Positions 1 through 12,610 of a DNA stretch of 64,000 bases are shown one piece after another. This DNA is from Ehretia macrophylla. Lineage: Eukaryota > Streptophyta > Magnoliopsida > Boraginales > Ehretiaceae. Both the position numbers and the translations under genes were made by a program. How positions within the stretch are numbered: the first letter of the stretch is position 1; each line of letters begins with the position of its first letter. Where the stretch lies: positions 11,143,501 to 11,207,500 of the forward strand of contig CM075765.1 in assembly GCA_037974665.1 (NCBI GenBank). The letters run 5' to 3'. The notes beneath the pieces are model-generated. The model saw nothing but the letters and a program-made list of their open reading frames with translations. It was not told the origin of the DNA and searched no databases.

Positions 1-773
1 AAAATAGGACAGCAGAGGGTATGGTGCAACATTATAAGTAACATAGGGGGTTTCAGGCGACTTTTGAAAACACAGGGAGTATTGAGCATTTTACTCTTTA
101 AATTACATGCCACTTTCAACAATTCTAAATCACGATAATTTCAGCTCTAAAAAATCTTTACAACCTATTTGTATTGCACTTTTTAAAAGGAATAAGAGGG
201 TAAAGGACAGATTAGGAAATCCTTCTCTTGTTCGAATTGTTTTTTTGTAGGCACAGGGGTGGGATGAGAAGAAAGGAGTACTCTTTTTCCTTAATGAGTG
301 GATTTAGCTTCCTTCCAAATTTTAGCCTTACCCCATGACCATTTTAATAATTTGATCTCCGATACCATATTAACTTCTCTATTAAAAAATGGGAAACTAT
401 TGCGTTCAACCAATCAAACTCAACAACTCTCACAACCATAATAAAACTCACATTATGTGAGTCCCAAAATTAGACCCACCAGCTGAACTCAAACATTTTA
501 CTCTGAAAATTTAAGTTGCTAGGAAAATATTTAATGCTTATTTATTAACTCACCAATGTACTACCAATGCTCAAATCTACTAACTGGCACATTCTATTAA
601 AGCAATCTCCAATACACAATTGTAATTTCCCTTACTTACACGAGGGGAAGGGAAGAAAAATATTCTTTCATGAGACAATCACCAAGCATGTCCAAATTAA
701 GAAAGAAAACAACTTTTGATTTCTCAATGTACAATTCTTTCATTCATTCGTCTCCATATTATGAATCTTGAAA
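1..773. other. AT-rich downstream flank, no gene seen
   Basis: Non-coding sequence beyond the stop codon of the minus-strand M41-like gene. The part nearest position 773 should include its 3' UTR. I see no convincing second gene, repeat boundary or RNA gene here. Confidence 0.5.
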
Positions 774-3700
774 TTATTCGGCCTTCTCAATTGCTTCTAT
801 GCATTCTAATACTGTTGCCTTCTTCGACATTGCAGAAATCAGAGCTTCATGAAGTACCCTATTGTTTTTCAGTAGCGATCCGGCGAACAAAACCTGTAAC
901 ATACACCATAGCATCAATTTTTTAACACAATGTTCATACCAAATAACATAGTTATCAAATCGTGAATCGTATCGCAAATCAATAATGTTGTTTTTTAAAT
1001 GGGGAATTAAAAATTGATTTAATATAATGTATTGCCATAAACTTTTAAAATAGACTGACAAAAACAATAACAACCACTGTACACCAAAAAAAAAAACAAC
1101 CACTCCTCTTCATCACTTTCATCTTCACTTATTTTCTCACATAGCATTTTTTCAATTATTGTTCATTGGGCTTTATTATCGTTTTTTTTTAAAAAAAAAT
1201 TTTGACAAAAGAAAAAAGAAAAAAGAAAAACAATGTGACTTGACCTAAACATGGTACAGTAAGTGAATCATACTGAATCGCTGAATTCGTACACTGAATC
1301 CACTACGATTCATTGTGATTTAGTGCCATTCAATTGCGATTTATATGCATTTCCAATTTACGTACTGATATCATTTTTTTAGTAAAACAAATCGAATCAT
1401 AAGATACGAATCGTGAAACCGTACAATTCTGATAACTATGTCAAATAACATACTAACAACATTGAAGAAATATGAAAATGCGGTCATAGTAAGGTTATTC
1501 CCAATGGAACACCACACATGCATTCATCAGGAACCATGCAGATGGGAAGAGTTGCTGAAGTAACTTACTGCCCATCTTGTAAGGTTTTGCTGCTGTTCTT
1601 TGTTAAGCTTCGGGTTGCTTCTGTTAATAAATCTCTGAGAAGATCAAAGTGAAGCGAATTAAGCAGAATTCACGATCCATGAAGACTAGCAGCAGAGGTG
1701 GTTTTTAGCAAACCTGAAGGGTGAAAAGATCTGCAGATTGACCAACTACTTTGTCATATTGTAGACCTTCTGCTGCTAGCCCAGCCATTGCTACTACTGC
1801 CAATCTGAAAAATGCAAGTAATCTTAGTCCTCTATGAATCAGACTCTGAAATACTGCAGCAAGTATTAATTGAATGTAAAATACAGTTCTTCAACTGAAA
1901 CCGTTTAGGAGATTGCTGCATATCCAATTCGGTAAAATATACTCTGCCAGATTACAAACCATCTCTTATAGAGCGAGTAAATCGTTACAAGAAGATAACT
2001 CAAGAGAAAAGCATAAGAAGAAAAAAAAAAAAAAAAAGACTTAAAAGGAAATTCGTTTTAGTTAACGTCTAAGTTTTATACAGATTATTGTTAAATTCGA
2101 GACTTATAGAAACAGAGCCAACAAAAATCCATGCTTTAGCACATCAATATATATAACAGGTGAATAAAAAACTTGTACATTAAGTGGAAAAAATTAACTA
2201 TATTTATATTCCTTCAATGTATCAGTGCTATGACTCACAGTAAGAGATACTGGTTGCAGATGTGAAGTTCCTCCGGAGTTATATCAGGGGGCAGCTTGTG
2301 GACGTGCATAATGTGGATTACAGTTTGCTTCTCCTGAACTTCTCTTTTTCTTTTGTTCTTTTTTTTTTTTTTTCCCCTCTCGTTTAGTAGTTTTAGTTTG
2401 AGGTCACAAGGTGGCCATTGTCGTTGCCTGTCGTTCACTTAACACCCTAAGTTTTATGAAATTATTATTACTCCTTTACGAGATTATAAGATTATGGTTG
2501 TATCTATGATTTCTACACTTATATTTTCAGAACGCCTCCACATAGTGCGCCATATTCCCACTAAACAAGCCGCTTGCACGCAAGTATCCCTAAGACAGAA
2601 GCAAGGTTAGCATTGCCTGCCATGATACCAGGTGAATTATCAACCTCATCTGGTGTATGTTAGATAGGGGCAATTTATTGTTCTCTCAGTAATAAGTTCA
2701 GCCCTTCCTGGTTGTATGTGGTGTTGAATTAGAAGTCGGCTGCCTCAAGAAAATGTATAAATCAGAAATTTACAACCAAAATATATACCAATGAGACTGG
2801 CACCAGAAGGATGGAGTGTTATAAGAAAAATCTTATGGAGTCTTTCAGCAGTAACTATCAATAGCTGCAACCCGAATAATGGAGCTCTCTAACTAAGCAT
2901 GAAGTTTTAATGAAGAACAAATATCCATATCAAACAAGAAGATTCAATCACTTGTGCTTCAGGATTCATACCTGTCTAGTTCCTTTGTGTCAAGCTGTCC
3001 ACTGTATATCAGCTTTTCCAGTCTTTCATCAATAAGATTGACATGCTCTTTCCCAATGTCCAGTGAATACCCAAGGATTGGAATCCCAAGTAAGTACGCA
3101 ACTACAGTACAAAAAATGAAATGTTTTTAACAGAAATGCTGAGAAAAGCTTATGGTAGGAGAAAATCAAGATGGCAAGGCAAGCAAATATGAAAAATAAT
3201 AAGCATGAGAATGAAATTATTCATCCCAAAGATACACATGGACACTTCCTCCTTGCATATGGTTTGACAAGAGCACTCTTCGAACACTCATGAGTACGTG
3301 TTTAAAACCTCTTTAAGTCTTTTATACTAGAAACAAAAATTCATTTCTTTTCAGACACTTTAACGTGACTGTAGGAAATTTGTCAATCATTCCAACTATC
3401 AACAGAGTTGAAGCATCAGATGTTAAGAATAAAATATATTATCATACTCATAAAAAATCACATTTAAAAGGATAAGGAACAATGATAAAGATTATCTGAG
3501 GGATTCTAAAGGATAAGAAACGATATCGGTCATGAGTTTATAAACTTTGCTCGACTTCAAGAGTACATCATTGTTTATCCAAATATCAGACTCATCTTAT
3601 AATGACTTGGATCAAACAATGATAGTTGTATAAAGCTTATGTATATTGAAAACAATGTGCTAAATCTTCACCCACCAAAAGCCAAAAAAAAAAACAAAAA

Positions 3701-6700
3701 CTGCCACGGCTAGATCTATATTACGATATGTAGATTTATATATATTTTATATAGGAGCATTAGATAGAATGGTTCACATTATATCTCATCATTTCCATAT
3801 GGAGTCATATTCCAGAGTCAAGTCCGTCTCCATTCTTCTTACACAGAGTAACTGACAAGCTGCCTTTTGTACCTTTAGTTTCAGCTGTACCAAAGAATGA
3901 AACAGTGAATAGTCTAGAAGATCACTGACTGGCATCAAACTTTTGAATGAGCCAATGCCGAGATTGGGCTAAACTATTTACACTATCGACTCAAGTGCTA
4001 TACAAGTAAGTTATCATCTTGCCTTCACCTCTTCGCATGTAGAATACAAAGAAATGTGTAATCATAATGAGGACTAAGTTTTACAGCCACTAGTATAGAT
4101 CCTGTTTTACAACAATCAGTTTGCATGATAGTTGGGCCACGGAATATCAAATTTCATAAATAGCTTACTTAAAAAATGTGCTGCTTCATGTCCAGCAATC
4201 CTCTCTTGATAATCAGGAAAGACTGATGAAAATCCATCAATAGCAGCCTGAAGAAGCCTACATCATTAAAGAAATAATCAGCTTCCATAAGTACTAATCC
4301 CTCCCATTGCCCCACTGGGATAGTCTGTTTTTTAGTTCTGCATGATCTGTTGACCTCATAATGCAACAAAAAACTCAATGAACATCCACTACAAAAGAAT
4401 CAAGAGAATTGGTGGAAAAGAATTCACTATTTAAATGTTGTTTCAAGTATTAACATAGAAGGGTGTGGAAACCATACTTCAAATACACCTTGAGACTTAC
4501 CCTGGGGCAGTGCTTCCTACTGCAAGAACTATCAAAGAGATGCTCCCAATCAAGTAGGGCACAAAGAAACCCCAATCCTACACAAGAATCCAAGAATCAT
4601 AGTGAAAACCAAAATTCTTCAATTCTGCAAATTTAAGTGCACGACTTACTGTATTCATTAAGAAGAGTATATAACAAGGGATTCTACATGATATGGTCAA
4701 CAAGTTTCAGAGAAAAGTAGGTTGACAGGTTATAGCTCTGAGAGTAAACATAGTAAGGTGCAATATCATTAGACCATAATTTTGAAATGTATATTCTACC
4801 TAAATATACAATGAATATATTATCACAATTCACCAAGAAATAGTTCTAATCGTCAGATCAAGAATTTGATACTAATATATGTGGATCATCCAAAGCCACT
4901 AATTATTATGTGCATTTAATTAATATATGAAAGGTCTTTAAGCAACCCTTCAGTTTTTTTCAAATTAATGTGAAACTCCGTCCAGGTAAAGTCAGTGTTT
5001 TAGACTGTTTTCTCACAGCCATACTCTATCACAACCTATATGGGCTTTCATAGGAGGTTAAACAGACATAGGATGCATGTCATTGAATTTAAAAAGGTTA
5101 TAATAGATAGCGGATGTCGCCAGCAGGAATAATTGACTGGCATGACGGAAACTCCTAAACTAATTGCCATCATCATTTGGAATCATTCTACTTTCTAGAA
5201 CGTGTACCAAAAAATAATAAATTAGTGAAATCCTCAGTTTTAAACATCAATTACAGTAAAATAAACGGGTCTTCAGAATAACTTTGAAGCTCATTTTGCA
5301 ATTAAGATGCATTACCAGAGGTAACTTCCCTCATAATAGGGTCGAGCATACACCACTCAGTGAAAGCAGAAAGCTGCTGACATAATTTACGTTTGGCAGA
5401 ATTTTAGATAGAAAACAAATGCAAGTAGAGAATGCACGGTGGCAATAGAAGTTACCCCGGGAAGCTGGCCAGCAAGAACACCCAAAAATCCTGTTGTTCC
5501 TACCACTGTAAAAAGGAAAGCTGCCTGCATCACTGTACAAGATCAATTTAGAGTACATTTCTCAAGCAGTACCACATTAAATGTCTAACTAACAAATTCC
5601 TCCTTTTTAAGAATCAGGAAATTGTTATGAAGCACTAAAATAAATTATGACAGGGATTAATAAAGTTGACATCCAAGTACAATGTCTCCTGTTTGCTGAT
5701 GATAATACAAGTTGAATTTCAACATGGTTATATGGACAGTCCATCTGTTATATATTTGCAACATCTACCGTATGATCAAACTTGAAAATGCAGCAGGAGA
5801 ATCATGAACCGTGAAAAAGGAAGGCTCTAAATGCACTTATGCTTCATGATAAAAGGATTACATTCTGTAAAACTTACATCATTTCTAACACTTGGAATTG
5901 CAAGGTTCTCTGCATTTTTAATTCCAAGAGTTGTCAGCTCCCTGAGAGATGTCTGTTACAGATACTTTCAATTAGTTATGAACAGTTTTTGTCGAGTAAA
6001 CCTTTCCTACTATATTAGGATACAATTGATGTGAATGAATGTGAAAGTTTTGAACATGACATCAATGTTTGAGTAGCAGTTTCCAAGAACCTCAAAATTC
6101 TAATGAAGACTGACCGTACGACGTGAGACATAGGGTTGAGAACTCCATCTTTTGGCCCACCCAACTTCACGTAGCTGATCAAGTGCATTTTTGACTGCAT
6201 CACTATCTTTCTGCATCAAACCATATATAGAGAGAGTAAGAAGGAAGTACAATGTTTTTCTCAAACTTGCAAGATCCTGAGTTTTCTGGGTGAGGGCTAT
6301 CAAATAAATCTCTAAGACAATGCAGAGTGATGGAAAAAGAAAAACATTAACGCCATGCAAATGGCAGCCTATCCTTATCAAAGCACCAATCTTCAACTCT
6401 TCCACCACTAGAAATGCGATAATTCTTAGGAGAATGGCTCACTTACCACTCCAATACCCATAATACTGGACCAGTAGTAGGCTATCTCAAAAAACTGAAA
6501 TGAAGTGACACTCAAAAATTATAAGTAATATTTCTTAGAGCATCTCGCTTGCTAACTGGGACTCATTTAAGACTTCTATAACTACTAGCAAAAATTAGTA
6601 CCTATTTGGTTTTGAGAACCCATAAACGCTTACCTCCATAAGTCGGTTCTAATTAAAATTAGCAGCCACCAGAAGTGTTGACAGGGTAATGAAAGAGGAT

Positions 6701-8727
6701 AGTGCAACCTATTAGATACAAGTTCGACTATGAGCAAGATGTGAAGGAAAGCAGAGAAACACATTAAGAGGGCCATGATCATAGGTGTGGGAGCATATAA
6801 GTATTCAACTCAGAAATTTTCAAAACCCACTAGGCGCAATAATACCTTCGAAAAAGCGAAGATAGATACCCAAAATACAAATGATATGGCTTTAGGAGTA
6901 CGAGCTCATAACATATCCTTAAAGTGAAAATGATCACATCTTATGCATTAAGATATTAAATTTTATCTTCTAAAGATTGTGAAGTTCGCATAATGTCAGG
7001 GGTCACAGAGCATGATGTTGCTTAAGAGATCTGATTACTTATAATGAGAATTTCGAAATGCAACTCATCTTACACCATTAATAGGTAATTAACAGATCCA
7101 AGAAAGCTAGACAGATGAAGTGATGATGATCTTTCAGGTGTATATTTATAATTTTGTTCTAGTTGTAGAAAATAAACAGGGGCAAAAATGTTTCATCACT
7201 TAGTTACATGATTCGTCTTTATGCTAGTTATGGAAGGTTGATGTGAGACAGACCAAAAATGTTAAGCTACTGGTACTTCAGACTTCAGAGTCACAAAGAA
7301 CAAAATTTGCATCTCTTCACTATTACCATCTGCATCTTGAGTATATTTTCAACAGAGCTTTTGACAAAATCTAATACAGTAGTTCAATTAACAATAAATA
7401 TCTTGCTTTTCAACTACACTTTCTTTCTATCCAACTATTGAGTTCGATCTCTTTCATACAGCGTTGGTCTTTCAAGCAGTGCACTCCTTTTGGCTACTTT
7501 GTCCTAGGAACTACGAGTGCAGCAACATGAATGTCTTGTCACCATTTAGCCTTGTAGGCCTTTGCTGCAATTCTCATCTGACAGGATATAATACATTTTA
7601 CCAAAGCTCAGTCCGGTGAAGCAGTGGTGGGCCTATGTGGTGATGAGAGTGTGCCCCAACTTGAAAAAAAAAAAATATATTTTTCCTTTTCTTTTTTTTT
7701 TAAAACAAAAAAATCATTATATTAGATATTTTCGCTATATGAATGCACACCCTGACCTCTCTCACTACACGATTACACACCATGAACTTGGGTGCCTGGG
7801 TCCGTCCCTGAGGTGAAGTAGTTGCAATGCGGATTGTGTTTCTGGGGCTGAAGTACTTTGACACTATTCAATCCCCATATTTTGAGATATCTAAGACTAT
7901 TTTGCACAATTAACTGTTCTGTTACCCAACAACGGAACAAAAATGAACAAAAATGCAAGAAAAACTGTTCTGTTACCCAACAACGGAACAAAAATAAACA
8001 AAAATGCAAGAAAAACTAAGGGAGAAATATTGAACTGACACATATCATACATTTCACTTTTCAAAAGTTTCAGCAATGTTTTTACTAACCTTTTCGCATG
8101 AATTAAAATTTAGAAGAAGACAAATTGTGAAGACATTAGGGGGCTTCAGTTTAAGAAGACAATTGAAGGCCATGAATTACGCTTTTCTTTCTCCTTCACT
8201 CGATAGCCGAAATTTCTATGTCAACTTCTTTATCCTAGTTCAGTTCTATTTCTTGCCAATATGCAAATGCTATTAACAGATTACACCCTTATTAGTCTAG
8301 CTTTACTTGAGGGATGCATTTAATTAACTACATAGTGTTAGATTCTTATTAGTGATCATTTGATCCAAGAGCTTACGTTATTAGAGAGAGTGTATTGAAT
8401 TAGATTGATATCCAACAGTAAGCATATCTACATTATAACTGCATGTAGCTAACAAGTATGAAAATATTTTACTAGTTTAAGCTCATAAGTTAAAAGGGTA
8501 ACATTATATGCAAACATAATTGATAAATACTCACAAACCTTGGCAATGGCGGTTTCAATAGTGGTGAAGTCAACCCCAGGAGCAGTTGATGATGAGGAAG
8601 CTGTGATCACCATCCTCCCTTTTCTTGGATTTGTACCACAGCTTTGTTTATGTTTGCTGTGTTGGAAAGCAAATTGGATAGGCTTAGAGAGAGGAGTGAA
8701 GAGTGATGACATTGAAGAGATGGACAT
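774..8727 (-). CDS. Plastid M41-like membrane protein (VIR3/At5g27290 type), 10 exons
   Basis: Coding exons on the minus strand are 8539-8727, 6115-6210, 5878-5952, 5456-5524, 4501-4577, 4169-4257, 2972-3101, 1714-1804, 1569-1634 and 774-893. All introns are GT-AG and the phases join into one 333-residue frame. The start is the ATG at 8727, preceded by a GAA-rich 5' UTR. Residues 1-45 are rich in Ser, Lys and Arg with few acids, like a chloroplast transit peptide. Two hydrophobic segments lie near residues 121-141 and 147-167, followed by HEAAH at 192-196 (start of the FtsH/M41 zinc-protease signature) and an M41-like helical domain. There is no AAA ATPase domain. From memory this matches the small Arabidopsis FtsH-like proteins (VIRESCENT3, At5g27290), probably of the thylakoid or envelope membrane. 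Protease activity is not proven. Introns 1 and 9 carry small transposons. Confidence 0.86.
949..1441. mobile_element. Small Mutator-like element in intron 9
   Basis: The ends are inverted copies of an ACATAGTTATCA-type sequence, followed on both sides by diverged ATCGTGAATCGTATC-like sequence. A 9-bp direct repeat CAAATAACA flanks it at 940-948 and 1442-1450, the duplication size expected for Mutator-like elements. The exact left edge is uncertain by about 3 bp. No coding capacity is visible. Confidence 0.6.
7622..7810. mobile_element. hAT-like MITE in intron 1
   Basis: A 189-bp non-coding element with imperfect terminal inverted repeats, CAGTGGTGGGCC at the left and the complement of CAGGGACGGACCC at the right. 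The flanking 8-mers are CGGTGAAG (7614-7621) and AGGTGAAG (7811-7818), a 7/8 match. That fits the 8-bp duplication of hAT elements. It lies in intron 1 of the M41-like gene. Confidence 0.6.
7913..8014. repeat. 51-bp tandem duplication in intron 1
   Basis: Two adjacent 51-bp units starting ACTGTTCTGTTACCCAAC differ at one visible position (ATGAAC versus ATAAAC). It lies within intron 1 of the M41-like gene. Confidence 0.85.
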
Positions 8728-8736
8728 CTTTTCTTT

Positions 8737-8790
8737 TTCTTTTCTTCTTCTTCTTCTTCTTCTTCTTCTTTCTTTTTCTTTTTGTTTTTT
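8737..8790. repeat. GAA/TTC microsatellite in 5' UTR
   Basis: A run of TTC/TTTC repeats on the plus strand, GAA-rich on the transcribed minus strand, lies just upstream of the ATG at 8727. Pyrimidine/purine microsatellites are common in plant 5' leaders. Confidence 0.7.
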
Positions 8791-8910
8791 TCCTTTTGAG
8801 ATTTTAAGGCTCTCCTGTTGATTATGAGGATAACGTGAAAGCTGAAAAGGTTTGGCGGGAGGACTTCCAACAACACACACACACTCCCCTCCCCACACCC
8901 ACATCCACAC

Positions 8911-10198
8911 GTGGAGGCAAATAATATTAGCCTTATTATACTTCCAAGTTATTTTGAATTTGTCCCAAAAGAAAGTAAGAATTGTTGCAAAAGAATTTCA
9001 CTTTGCAAATATTTCTTCCATCTTAGGTTTTAAAATGTTTCAAATTGTTTGATACAATATGCAAGCATAAGTCTAATATATAACAACTCAGGTCTAACTA
9101 TTAACTTGTTAATATATTAAATTTAATCAATAAATTCAAAATAATTAAACCCGTGATAAGAATAATAAAGACCCTATCCTTTCATAAATCTTTAATAGAA
9201 CTAATATGGGACAGGATATTATAATTGTCCTTCTTAAATAGGCAGCATATTTATCGTCGCAAACAAAATAAAACCATAATATAGGACTATTAGGTAATGG
9301 GGAAAACTCACATTTTCACCAAATAATGTGTTCTGATAGCACGTATAACTATCTAAGTCCACTTTACATCATTGTCTGCACATTGTGAATAATTTAAGCT
9401 TTTGCTAATCAAGATTGAGTAGTTTCCTGCTAAGAATAGAAAATGGTTGAAACAACTGAGAAATATAAGGTTGCTAGGTTGGACATGGAAGGATTTGACA
9501 CAATTTAATCAATGCGTGTTGTAAGCTAAGCAATTATCAATAAAGTTTCTTGAGTTACATCATTTTGTATACTTGTGGGCAGTCCACAACAATTCGTACG
9601 TATTTCTTTTTTAATTATGTACATTTTTATCAACTGATCTTGGATATTTAAGAAAATTTCTGTTGAATGACCCTAGACTTACGAGTAAAGCATCTTTTTT
9701 TTTTTTTTTTTTTTTTTTAACTTAGTAGTACTCCATTTGCAAATTGATTTTATCTTTAATGAAAAAGAGTGTGTGCTTCTTTTGCTTAAAATATGTTAAA
9801 ATTCCCTGATGACTAGATTTAATAACGTAAAATTAGGTACTAATTGAAGAACCACATGACATGATTGGAACTATAAAATAAAACCTAGATTAATATTTAA
9901 AGCCAAGCGATGAATTTAGATATGCAATAAAAGAATGCATTTGAAGCATATGGTTCTAATAAGGGGGTGAAAAGTAAGCATAACGTTAAGACTACACTCA
10001 TCTAATCGATTAGAAAAAGAACATTTAAAAATTATATTTTTTTATTATATTATTTGCCATAAAATGTTCCGTCTCAATTATTCAAACTTGGAACCCTTCA
10101 AAACTACAATAATCTTTGACTCAAAATTTGAGAAAAAGAAAAGTGATGCCTTGGTAGAGCTCCTCACAAAACATAGAAAGGAACATCCAAATAGGAAA
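8911..10198. other. AT-rich intergenic DNA, no gene seen
   Basis: This lies between the promoter of the M41-like gene and the 3' end of the CYP78A pseudogene. It contains a poly-T run near 9691-9718 and otherwise featureless AT-rich sequence. The promoter of the M41-like gene should lie at its left end, but I cannot place a TATA box with confidence. Confidence 0.5.
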
Positions 10199-11537
10199 CT
10201 ACTTGAGAGGAACATTTCTAGGCACAGCAACAACAGACAAAGGGTACTTCATCTCACAAGACAACTTTAAGACTTCATCTAGGTTGACAGGATTAGTATC
10301 ATCTTGAACCCACTTGAAGTGTTGCACCAATTTGGCTACCCAGAGCGTCACAGTCACTAGCCCCAAGTTCTTACCAGGGCATACCCTACGTCCAGCTCCA
10401 AAGGGTGCAAGCCTCAAATCACCACCTCTTATATCCACGTCTTCACCGCCGTGGCTTACCATAAACCTCTCTGGCTTAAACTCCAACGGGTCTTTCCATA
10501 CTTGAGAGTCAAGCGTGATTGCCCACATATTAACCATCGCAGTAGTGTTAGCTGGAACGACCATTTCATTACTGAGAGATACATCCGATGTAGACAACCT
10601 AGCCCATGAGAGAAGTGGGCCTGGTGGGTGCACCCTAAGAGTTTCTTTGATCACAGCTTGCAGGTAGGGCAACTTTGCCACATCAACATCTGTCACGCTT
10701 CTGTCCTTCACATTGTTGTCGATCTCTTCTTGTAATGTCTCTTGTACTTTTGGGTGCAATATCAACTCTGCCATAACCCACTCGGTCAACAATGCTGTTG
10801 AATCTGTTCCTCTAAATATCATTTCATGCGTTGCAGAACAAAACCACACCTACTTAGTAACGTCACTTATATTTAGGTGTATATAAATAGATCTTACATA
10901 CCCATAAGACAGCAATCATATCGTCGTCATTAAGTTTCTCAACTCCGTCCAAAGATAGTAGAAACATTGACAAAGTCTGCATTGTCAGAAAGCTTTTCAG
11001 ACCCTGCAATTTTGTGTTCGTCAATGATGCCCTGAACGAGTTTTCTGACTCGAGGAACAAGGGTTTCACAACGTTCAACTATACGGTGAGGGTCATAGAA
11101 ATAGCTAAGCCATGGAAGATGATTAGACCAGTTGAAAACACCCAAGAGTTCAAACCCCTCTCTTACCATGTCTTTAAGCTCTCTTAGTTCTTTAGTATCT
11201 TGGGTTAGGTCATAACGTTTACCAAACACACTACCCATGATGTTGTTTAAAGCAGCATCTTGTAAATGCTTCCTTAAAATGACTGCACCTTTATGTGATT
11301 GCTCGTTCTCTATGCTGAGGAGCATGGTTTTACAATCGAGTTGACGGCCGGTCGTATGCAGCAATGCGCTTAGGAGCAAAAAGGTGTGAGGAAGCAATTC
11401 TTCTAAGAGGCCTCCAATATGTGCCGTTAGGTGCAAAACCGATGGCCCGGCTGAACGTAAGACTTTTAGCTGATTGCTTAAGTGGTCGATCAGCAAAGTG
11501 AGGTGATGTCAAGATCTCACGTGCCATATGGGAGTCA

Positions 11538-11542
11538 GAAGC
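11538..11542. repeat. Target-site duplication GAAGC, left copy
   Basis: GAAGC immediately precedes the terminal TG of the leftmost LTR and recurs at 34114-34118 just after the terminal CA of the rightmost LTR. The CYP78A reading frame resumes correctly when one copy and all intervening DNA are removed. Confidence 0.95.
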
Positions 11543-11938
11543 TGTCACGCCCCAATTCGATCCTTCCTACAATTAGTCAGGACACAACAAAATACAGAAT
11601 TTCGACAGCATAACGACAGTAATATGAACATCAGGGCTCTAAACCAACCCTTAAGAACAACATACATCAGACTCCATAAATCACCAACCAACTCCACAAA
11701 TAAATTAACAACATACAACACAACCACTTCATACATTAAACATTCTTTCATCAACTCTTTCATAGTTACGCGCCTCCGTTCCAACATAATACATACGCTA
11801 TACATTCATTTCAAAATAGATTATAACCAACTTAGTAATCTAGTCATGATCAAAATGAAGACTACTAAATCAACATACACGTGTCTTTATATTAAGATAG
11901 GTTATACAACACATTGTTTTACAACAACTAAGACAATC

Positions 11939-12040
11939 TCATGGCAATGACTTCTGCACATAAGACTCATCCACATATGGCACATTTCCCTCTTCAAGAG
12001 GTACGTACCCGTAGTCAGGCTCAGTAACACCTGCATGCAT
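11939..12040 (-). CDS. Conserved 33-codon ORF in LTR1
   Basis: A short acidic ORF ending in YVDESYVQKSLP, with GYVPLEEGNV in its middle. The same frame, start and stop recur in LTR2, LTR3 and the diverged solo LTR. A TATA-like motif lies about 20 nt upstream, so its ATG is close to or slightly before the expected transcription start. Whether it is translated is unknown. A coding origin is inferred from frame conservation only. Confidence 0.45.
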   Translation of the reverse strand: MHAGVTEPDYGYVPLEEGNVPYVDESYVQKSLP

Positions 12041-12059
12041 GCAATAATTGAGAGTGAGC

Positions 12060-12070
12060 TTATATAAAAC
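12060..12070 (-). promoter_or_regulatory. TATA-like box of LTR1
   Basis: The minus-strand sequence TTTTATATAAGC occurs at the same place in LTR2 (about 17079-17085), LTR3 (31837-31843) and, on the plus strand, in the solo LTR (36028-36036). Conservation of position in all four LTRs supports a core-promoter role. Confidence 0.55.
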
Positions 12071-12429
12071 AAGCCCAGTGAGTATCCGATAGATCTCTAA
12101 CAGTATCTACTATACTCTTTGGAAATCATCATTTGAGCAATAAATACACAATGAACATCAATAATAATTATAAATGCAACAATAGTAATAATTGTAAACA
12201 CACAATAAGGATACGATACATTTAATGATGAAGCTCCATACACCAATTCCATGCTTAACAACTCCTCCAAACTCAATGACACAATCCTGAGGTACCTTGA
12301 CCTAGACCCACACCCCATGGCCTCTCCGCCCATGCGAGATAGGGATTAGCCATGATAATTGTGCCCGCAGCCCAGGATGCCTCCCGAGGTGACACAACAT
12401 TATCAAAGCTCACAACAATGGGACTCAAT

Positions 12430-12610
12430 TTGAGAAGTCAACAACATTGGTTGCCCGACTCTAGACTCATAATAACAATAACAATAACAATTCGAGAAGT
12501 CAACAACATTGGCTGCCGGACTCTCGACTCATAATAACAATAACAATAACAATTCGAGAAGTCAACAACATTGGCTGCCCGACTCCCGAATAATAAAAAC
12601 AATAACAATC
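12430..12610. repeat. About 62-bp motif, three tandem copies in LTR1
   Basis: Units contain GAGAAGTCAACAACATTGG followed by TGCCCGACTC-like sequence and an AATAACAATAACAATAAC spacer. The same triplication is present in LTR2 (about 27217-27400) and LTR3 (about 32203-32390). It therefore predates the array. Confidence 0.8.

Noticed and set aside
8540..8821. 93-aa plus-strand ORF opposite the first exon of the M41-like gene
   Set aside because: It is antisense to a well-supported exon and its Leu/Phe-rich part is the complement of the GAA repeat.
12352..12534. 60-aa ORFs in the LTR repeat blocks (also near 27140 and 32128)
   Set aside because: They read through the AATAAC and 62-bp repeats. 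The peptide repeats reflect DNA repeats, not a protein.
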